Shown here piece by piece: positions 13,935-18,458 of a DNA stretch of 18,458 nucleotides. The stretch is from contig DBGEOK010000048.1 of the NCBI GenBank assembly GCA_048370855.1, positions 1 to 18,458 of the forward strand. Direction: 5' to 3'. Each line of letters starts with the position of its first letter. The stretch's first letter is position 1. The stretch comes from Limiplasma sp048370855 (GTDB lineage: Bacteria; Bacillota; Clostridia; Christensenellales; Aristaeellaceae). The translations under genes were made by a program, and so were the position numbers. The notes under the pieces were generated by a model. The model worked only from the letters and a program-made list of their open reading frames with translations, was not told where the DNA came from and ran no database searches.

Positions 13935-15212
13935 CTATGCCCGGGTCATAATCTGCAAAATTTTCCGGTCCGTCTCGCGCATGCCTTCCCGGCCAAGCTC
14001 GCCGATGTTGCGGATGGTATTTTCAATCCCCTTGGAAATAATGCCGTCGCCGCCGTAAAATTGGCGGCCCTGCCGGTACATCTCATACCCGAGGATGCCG
14101 GCGTCTACCGCCGAGGCAATCTTGGCGGCGCACGAGGGCTTGGCCCCGTCGCAGACGATGCCGGAAACGATGGCCAGCGCGTTGACAATCGTATGGGCGA
14201 CCGTCTCAAAATCGCCGGTCAGCAGGTACGCGATGCCCGCGCCCGCCCCGCTGCCCGCCGTTACCGCCCCGCAGTAGGCGGAAAGCTTGCCGATCGCCGC
14301 CTTTTGATGGATGGACGCGAGGTTGGCCACCGCGAGCGCGCGGTAAAGCTCCTCTCTCGTCTTGCCGTACTCGCGCGCATACTCGATCACCGGCAGCGAA
14401 ACCGTCAGCCCTTGGTTGCCGCTGCCTGAATTGATGACCACAGGCAGCTCGCAGCCGCTCATGCGCGCGTCGGACCCCGCCGCCGCCATGACCCGTGCGC
14501 GCACGCGCACGTCGTTTCCATAGACGCTTTGGAGCACGCCGCCGATATCCGCGCCCCAGCCGTTTTTCAGCCCCTCCTGGGCGATGGCCGTGTTCATCTC
14601 GATCTGGCGGTCCAGCACGGGGGCCACGTCGGGCGTGTGAAGACAGTCCGCGAAGGCGCAGATGTCCTGGATGTTCAGCAGGCTGTAATCCACGGTTTCT
14701 TCGCCGTTGTCCACGCTGCCGTCATCCTGGAACCGGGCCTGCCCATCCAGGCAGATAGACGCGATATGCGTGTGGCTGTGGGTAATGCGGACGCTGGCCT
14801 CATGCCCGGCCCCGCGAACGGTGACGATCATATCCAGCAGCGCCGCGCTCTCCAGCGGTTCCACCCCGATGGGAACCCGCTCCAAAAAGCCGCGGATTTC
14901 TTCCCGCTGCCGCTCCGTGACCTGATGGATGACCTCGAGCCCCGCCGAGGCGTCCCCCGCGACGATCCCGGCCGCGACCGCCGCGGAAATCCCTTTCAGC
15001 CCAGAGGTGTTGGGCACCGTGACGCTCTTGACATTCTTGATAATATTGCCGCTGACCTGTACGCGCACCGCCTCGGGCATTGCGCCCAGGGTCTGCCGCG
15101 CCTTGGCCGAGCAATAGGCCAGCGCGATCGGCTCGGTGCAGCCCGTGGCGGGGATCAGCTCCTCCCGCAGGATTGCGCAGTACGCGTCGTATTTCTTCTC
15201 ATGAACCCGCAT
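13935..15212 (-). CDS. L-cysteine desulfidase / UPF0597 (serine dehydratase alpha-like) family protein
   Basis: This 425-residue protein belongs to the UPF0597 family (YhaM/CyuA), related to the alpha domain of iron-sulfur L-serine dehydratase. Family members break L-cysteine into pyruvate, ammonia and sulfide using an oxygen-sensitive iron-sulfur cluster. Signatures seen are IPATGCTEPIALAY with C25, VSGNIIKNVKSVTVPNTSGLKGI, VINSGSGNQGLTVSLPV, and KLSAYCGAVTAGSGAGAG (C314). VCDGAKPSCAAK (C354, C361) also holds candidate cluster ligands. The start at 15212 has AGGAGG (plus 15222-15227) nine bases upstream; an open frame reaches 15287 but lacks such a site. It is transcribed divergently from the GntR gene, which may regulate it. 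The substrate could be cysteine or another amino acid. Confidence 0.9.
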   Translation of the reverse strand: MRVHEKKYDAYCAILREELIPATGCTEPIALAYCSAKARQTLGAMPEAVRVQVSGNIIKNVKSVTVPNTSGLKGISAAVAAGIVAGDASAGLEVIHQVTERQREEIRGFLERVPIGVEPLESAALLDMIVTVRGAGHEASVRITHSHTHIASICLDGQARFQDDGSVDNGEETVDYSLLNIQDICAFADCLHTPDVAPVLDRQIEMNTAIAQEGLKNGWGADIGGVLQSVYGNDVRVRARVMAAAGSDARMSGCELPVVINSGSGNQGLTVSLPVIEYAREYGKTREELYRALAVANLASIHQKAAIGKLSAYCGAVTAGSGAGAGIAYLLTGDFETVAHTIVNALAIVSGIVCDGAKPSCAAKIASAVDAGILGYEMYRQGRQFYGGDGIISKGIENTIRNIGELGREGMRETDRKILQIMTRA

Positions 15213-15244
15213 ATGGATGTGCCTCCTGTGTGTTTGCTGTTGAT

Positions 15245-15273
15245 AGCATAACACAAAATTCGCGGATTGTATA
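15245..15273 (-). promoter_or_regulatory. Probable promoter of the desulfidase gene
   Basis: On the minus strand, TATACA (plus 15273-15268) and TATGCT (plus 15250-15245) are 17 bases apart. Both are imperfect but acceptable sigma-A boxes. Transcription would begin near 15238, leaving a short leader with the ribosome binding site at 15222-15227. Confidence 0.45.
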
Positions 15274-15331
15274 TCCCTATTTTTCACATTTACGAAACAT
15301 ATAAAATGCGAACATTCGTGTATTTTGCATA

Positions 15332-15346
15332 TTATATGGTATATAA
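15332..15346. promoter_or_regulatory. AT-rich perfect palindrome, candidate operator
   Basis: TTATAT (15332-15337) and ATATAA (15341-15346) are perfect inverted halves around GGT, in the divergent control region between the desulfidase and GntR genes. A smaller CGAA/TTCG palindrome lies nearby at 15309-15318. GntR regulators bind such short inverted repeats, but which site is used is unknown. AT-rich palindromes also arise by chance. Confidence 0.4.
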
Positions 15347-15377
15347 GCCAATGAAAATAAAAATTTTTTAGAGCCTA

Positions 15378-15405
15378 TTGACAAACTGTTCGTATGATTT
15401 ATAAT
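15378..15405 (+). promoter_or_regulatory. Promoter of the GntR-UroD-ABC operon
   Basis: Both boxes match consensus exactly: TTGACA (15378-15383) and TATAAT (15400-15405), with 16 bases between. Transcription would start near 15412. This start falls inside the inverted repeat ATATC-ACT-GATAT (15407-15419), which is well placed to act as an operator. Confidence 0.8.
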
Positions 15406-15406
15406 A

Positions 15407-15419
15407 ATATCACTGATAT
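15407..15419. promoter_or_regulatory. Inverted repeat over the predicted transcription start, candidate GntR operator
   Basis: ATATC (15407-15411) and GATAT (15415-15419) are perfect inverted halves around ACT. They directly follow the -10 box of a consensus promoter. A bound dimer here would block transcription of the regulator and the genes behind it, a common autoregulatory arrangement for GntR proteins. Binding is inferred from position only. Confidence 0.45.
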
Positions 15420-15443
15420 GATTAACTGATGGGAGAACCGGAT

Positions 15444-16091
15444 ATGAACGCCAGTAAACCGCTAACCAACCTGATGTACGAGCAGATTTACCGCGACGTA
15501 ATTGACGGCACGTTTTCCGTAAACGATATCCTGACCGAAAGCCAGTTGATTCAGCGCTACGGCGTGAGCAAATCCCCCATCCGCGAAGCGCTGATTACGC
15601 TGTGCGACGAGCGGGTGCTCAAAAGCATCCCCCGAACGGGATACCGCGTGGTACAGATTATGCCCGACGAGGTGCGCCAGATCGCGGAGGCACGGCAGGC
15701 CCTGGAGCTGTCCATGTTTCAAAAATCCTTTCCCCGCCTGGGCGAGCCGGAGCTGCGGCAGCTTCTGGAATGCAACGACCGCATCCGCAGCGAGGACGCC
15801 CCAACCCTGCCGGCAAACAAACGGTGGGACGGAAACGTCGCCTTTCACCTGCTGTTGGCCTCCTTCGCGGGAAACGATTACATGTACAAGCTCCTGAAGG
15901 ACACGCTTCGCATTAACGCCCGCGCGACCACCCAGTACTTTCAAAGCATTTATGAGCCGGAGCTTCAGCAGAAGCGCTTTTCGCACGAGCGGTTCATAGA
16001 GGCCTGCGAGCGGCGGGATTACGAATCGGCGCGCGCCGTTTTGATCGAGGATACCAACCAGCTTGTATGGTGGGAGGAGAAACGAGGATGA
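15444..16091 (+). CDS. GntR family transcriptional regulator, FCD (FadR-like) subfamily
   Basis: This 215-residue regulator has an N-terminal winged helix-turn-helix (about 7-63), with YEQIYRDVIDGTF, LTESQLIQRYGVSKSPIREALI and the wing segment IPRTGYRVV. The rest is an all-helical FCD ligand-binding domain. DGNVAFHLLL (D and H) and FSHERFIEACERRDYESA match positions where FCD proteins bind metal and a small organic acid or sugar acid. The start is placed at 15444 because GGGAGA (15431-15436) precedes it by seven bases; an earlier in-frame ATG at 15429 would leave no site. The stop overlaps the next gene by four bases (ATGA). It probably represses its own operon and perhaps the divergent desulfidase gene. 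Effector unknown. Confidence 0.93.
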   Translation: MNASKPLTNLMYEQIYRDVIDGTFSVNDILTESQLIQRYGVSKSPIREALITLCDERVLKSIPRTGYRVVQIMPDEVRQIAEARQALELSMFQKSFPRLGEPELRQLLECNDRIRSEDAPTLPANKRWDGNVAFHLLLASFAGNDYMYKLLKDTLRINARATTQYFQSIYEPELQQKRFSHERFIEACERRDYESARAVLIEDTNQLVWWEEKRG

Positions 16092-17044
16092 ACAAACGGG
16101 AACGGGTTCTGGCCGCCATCGAGGGGCGGGCGGTGGATCATGTGCCATCGCTGTTTTCCATTCACTTTCCAAAGGAGGTCTCGCAAGGGGAGGCCGCGGT
16201 GCGCGCGCATCTGGATTTTTTTCACGCGACCGGCACGGACGTGCTCAAGGTCATGAACGAAAACCTGATGCCTTCCATTGGGGCGCTTCGCTCCCCCTCC
16301 GACTGGCAAAAGGTAAGCGCCTATGGCCTGGACGCGCCCTTCATCCGCCGTCAGCTTGATTTGCTGCGCCGCCTGATGGACGAGTCGCGCGGCGAGGGTT
16401 ACGTGGCGGCGACCATCCATGGCGTATGCGCGTCCACCATCCACCCCATCGAGGCGGCGCACGGTTATGTGGGCGCCCGCGCGCTGATGTGCCAGACGCT
16501 TCGTGAAAACCGGCAAATGATGCTGGACGTGCATCAGCGCGTGGCCGATACCATGAGCGAGCTGGCCCGGGCGTGCATTGAGGAGGGCGCGGACGCCGTG
16601 TACTATGCCGCTCTGGGCGGGGAAAAGCACTTTTATACCGACGAGGAGTTCGACGCCTGCATCAAGCCGTACGACCTGCAGATTATGAACGCCGCCCGGG
16701 AGGCGGGAGGCCGCGTTTTCCTTCACGTGTGCAAGGAAAACCTGAACATGATTCGTTACAAGGAGTACGGGGCTTCTGCCGACGTGGTGAACTGGGGCGT
16801 ATACGAAACCGGCTTCTCCCTTACGCAGGGACGGGCGCTGTTCCCAGACTGCGCCGTGCTGGGCGGGCTGGCCAACCGCAGCGGGGTGCTGGTAAGCGGT
16901 TCCGACGAAGAGATCGCGCGGGAGGTTCAAGCCACAATCCGGAATTTCGGCACGCGCCGGTTCCTTCTGGGCGCCGACTGTACCCTGCCGACAGAAATTC
17001 CCTATGAGAAAATAGCGGCCGCAACGCGGGCGGCCGTTATATAA
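16088..17044 (+). CDS. Uroporphyrinogen decarboxylase (URO-D) superfamily protein, possible zinc-dependent methyltransferase
   Basis: A 318-residue TIM-barrel protein of the UroD superfamily, which includes HemE and the MtaA/MtbA corrinoid methyltransferases. It opens with KRERVLAAIEGRAVDHVP, the usual start of the non-HemE branch, and lacks the HemE arginine-rich substrate motif. H213-x-C215 in VFLHVCKEN and C298 in LGADCTLPTEIPYEKI match the H-x-C...C zinc site of MtaA/MtbA-type enzymes. The start is fixed by GGGAGGAG (16072-16079) and overlaps the gntR stop. It is co-transcribed with a GntR regulator and a sugar-type binding protein. Many such genes occur in clostridial carbohydrate operons with no known reaction. 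A methyl-transfer or demethylation role is inference, and no corrinoid protein is visible in the window. Confidence 0.85.
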   Translation: MNKRERVLAAIEGRAVDHVPSLFSIHFPKEVSQGEAAVRAHLDFFHATGTDVLKVMNENLMPSIGALRSPSDWQKVSAYGLDAPFIRRQLDLLRRLMDESRGEGYVAATIHGVCASTIHPIEAAHGYVGARALMCQTLRENRQMMLDVHQRVADTMSELARACIEEGADAVYYAALGGEKHFYTDEEFDACIKPYDLQIMNAAREAGGRVFLHVCKENLNMIRYKEYGASADVVNWGVYETGFSLTQGRALFPDCAVLGGLANRSGVLVSGSDEEIAREVQATIRNFGTRRFLLGADCTLPTEIPYEKIAAATRAAVI

Positions 17045-17063
17045 ACAAAGAGGAGGTATCACC

Positions 17064-18404
17064 ATGAAACGAATCCTTTCCCTGACGCTGGCGCTTGCCG
17101 TCATGCTGTCCATGCTGGCGATCCCCGCCGCTTTCGCGGAGGAGAAAACCTACCCCGACGGGTCCATCCTTTGGTGGGCGACCGGACAGCCCCAGTTCCG
17201 CAAGCAGTACTTTGACACCTGGCTGGACGCTCACCGCGACATCGCGCCCAATGTCCAGCTAGAGGCCACCACCATCGCCACCACGAACGATGGGCAGCAA
17301 AAAATTGCCATGTACAACCTGAGCGGCGATTATGAAGCCATGCCGGATATCCTGTTCCTGGATACCGTCGGCGTGGTCAACATGGCCATGAACGGCCTGC
17401 TCGTTGACATGACGGACTTCTACACCCCGATCGCGGACCAGTTTGTGGATGGCGCCGCCGCGGACGCCACCATCAACGGCACCATCTACGCCCTGCCGGA
17501 CGCCGTGCGCCCGCAGATGCTGTTCTATAACGCCGCGATTTTTGAAAAGTACGACGTTGACCCCGCGATGATGAGCACCTTTGACGGCTACCTGGAGGCC
17601 GGCAGACTGCTCAAGGAACGCAGCAACGGCGAGGTGTTCCTTTCCTACATCGATCCCTCCACCTTTACGTGGCGTTACTGGGGTCGCCGGGGCCTGATGC
17701 CGCAGGCGGGCGCGCGCATCTGGGATGATGAAGGAAACGTCGTGATCGGGGAAGATCCCGGCACCAAGCTTGCGCTTGGCTTCCTGGACAAGCTCCACAG
17801 CGAGGGCCTGCTTTACAAGACCAACATGATGCAGCAGCCCCTCTATGAGGCGACCGACGAGGGGAAGATCGCCACGTATTACATCGGCGCCTTCTGGGAC
17901 GAATTCCTTCGCGGCAACCTGACCGAAACCGTTGGCGACTGGCGCGTCATGGCCCCGCCCGTGTTTGAGGAGGTCGGCACCTCCGGCGCACCGGTAAGCA
18001 CCTATTACTGCATTGTGGACACGCACGACGATACCTATCTGGAGCTGGTCAAGCAGATGTGGTACGACTTTGCCACCGACGGCGAGGCGTATAAGGCCTG
18101 GGTGACCGAAATGATGAAGCAGAACGGCCCCTACAACAACCCCATTTCCAAGGAAATGCTGGCCGATCCGTTCTGGCAGGAGCCTTCGGACTTCTACGGC
18201 GGGCAATCCTTCCGCAAGGCGGAAAGCGACGCGTTGGCCAACCCGTCCGCCAACCTGGTTGTGACCCCCAACGATGCCGAGGCTGACGAGATCATCAGCG
18301 CGGAGCTGGAAAAATACGTTGCGGGCGAGCAGACCATGGACGAGGCGATTGCCAACATGGACCGCGAGCTCAAGAGCCGCATTGGCAAGGCTGAAATGCC
18401 CTGA
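17064..18404 (+). CDS. ABC transporter sugar-type (family 1) extracellular substrate-binding protein
   Basis: A 446-residue exported protein. The signal peptide (1-25) has a KR start, a hydrophobic core and the cleavage site AFA|EE, with no lipobox cysteine. The mature part follows the family 1 solute-binding pattern: DGSILWWATGQPQFRKQYFDTW at its start, PDILFLDTVGVVNMAMNGLLVDMTDF, then INGTIYALPDAVRPQMLFYNAAIFEKYDVDP, here ending near 175. A C-terminal lobe has GKIATYYIGAFWDEFL and ends in DEAIANMDRELKSRI. Oligosaccharides or sugar derivatives are the usual ligands. AGGAGG (17051-17056) precedes the start. It follows the UroD-like gene by 19 bases, in one operon with gntR. The permease and ATPase genes probably lie beyond the window edge. 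Confidence 0.92.
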   Translation: MKRILSLTLALAVMLSMLAIPAAFAEEKTYPDGSILWWATGQPQFRKQYFDTWLDAHRDIAPNVQLEATTIATTNDGQQKIAMYNLSGDYEAMPDILFLDTVGVVNMAMNGLLVDMTDFYTPIADQFVDGAAADATINGTIYALPDAVRPQMLFYNAAIFEKYDVDPAMMSTFDGYLEAGRLLKERSNGEVFLSYIDPSTFTWRYWGRRGLMPQAGARIWDDEGNVVIGEDPGTKLALGFLDKLHSEGLLYKTNMMQQPLYEATDEGKIATYYIGAFWDEFLRGNLTETVGDWRVMAPPVFEEVGTSGAPVSTYYCIVDTHDDTYLELVKQMWYDFATDGEAYKAWVTEMMKQNGPYNNPISKEMLADPFWQEPSDFYGGQSFRKAESDALANPSANLVVTPNDAEADEIISAELEKYVAGEQTMDEAIANMDRELKSRIGKAEMP

Positions 18405-18420
18405 CAACCGGCAATCTCAA

Positions 18421-18449
18421 GCGCCGTCCCCACGGCGCGCGGCGCCGCG
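18421..18449 (+). repeat. Hairpins after the substrate-binding protein gene
   Basis: GCGCCGT (18421-18427) pairs perfectly with ACGGCGC (18432-18438) around CCCC, 16 bases after the stop codon. The palindrome CGCGGCGCCGCG (18438-18449) follows directly. Stem-loops behind binding-protein genes often protect the upstream message and make it more abundant than the permease part. No T-run is seen before the window ends, so read-through is likely. Confidence 0.55.
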
Positions 18450-18458
18450 GGGGAACCC

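Noticed and set aside
16088..17044. True uroporphyrinogen decarboxylase (hemE)
   Set aside because: It lacks the HemE N-terminal arginine motif and has the H-x-C...C pattern of the methyltransferase branch; no haem genes are nearby.
17259..18407. Minus-strand 382-codon frame opposite the substrate-binding protein
   Set aside because: Antisense shadow; the plus-strand protein has a signal peptide and family pattern.

Overview
This window looks like chromosomal DNA from a GC-rich member of the Bacillota, most likely Clostridia. The evidence is strong AGGAGG-type ribosome binding sites before nearly every gene, consensus sigma-A promoters (TTGACA/TATAAT), and gene families typical of that group: a GntR/FCD regulator, a family 1 sugar-binding protein, a UPF0597-type L-cysteine desulfidase and an MBOAT/SGNH acylation pair. 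A substrate-binding protein with a plain AxA signal peptide instead of a lipobox recalls some gut Clostridia, but that placement is inference.

Layout. (1) Positions 1-1235, plus strand: a structured palindrome, a good promoter and a TIM-barrel sugar phosphate isomerase/epimerase-like gene. (2) 1236-2934: a 349-base hairpin-rich gap, then glmM (phosphoglucosamine mutase, cell-wall precursor synthesis). (3) 3063-10345, minus strand: a housekeeping block read in the order rpsB, tsf, pyrH, MATE transporter, argS, TrmH/SpoU-type RNA methyltransferase, HAD phosphatase. A hairpin cluster lies between rpsB and tsf, and an intrinsic-terminator-like hairpin with five T's lies between tsf and pyrH. From pyrH onward the genes are tightly packed; the MATE stop and argS start share a base (TAATG). 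frr, the usual neighbour of pyrH, is absent. (4) 10346-10741: a divergent control region carrying the rpsB promoter. (5) 10742-13691, plus strand: a surface-polysaccharide O-acylation pair. The membrane O-acyltransferase (MBOAT, AlgI-like) is broken by a frameshift in a G-rich tract, an amber codon where a Trp is expected just after the catalytic WHG motif, and probably an internal deletion. Its partner is intact: a membrane-anchored SGNH-type protein with a C-terminal domain resembling ILEI/FAM3. (6) 13692-13934: a gap with a perfect 25-bp inverted repeat. (7) 13935-15212, minus strand: an L-cysteine desulfidase/serine dehydratase-like gene. (8) 15213-15443: an AT-rich divergent control region with several palindromes. 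(9) 15444 to the end, plus strand: a GntR/FCD regulator overlapping (ATGA) a UroD-superfamily gene, then a sugar-type ABC substrate-binding protein followed by hairpins at the window edge, probably leading into transporter permeases.

The most interesting points are the decayed MBOAT beside an intact two-domain SGNH/ILEI-like partner; the GntR, UroD-like and ABC operon, whose UroD-like protein carries an H-x-C...C pattern like zinc-dependent corrinoid methyltransferases; and the perfect 25-bp inverted repeat. No CRISPR array, tRNA, rRNA or insertion sequence was seen.
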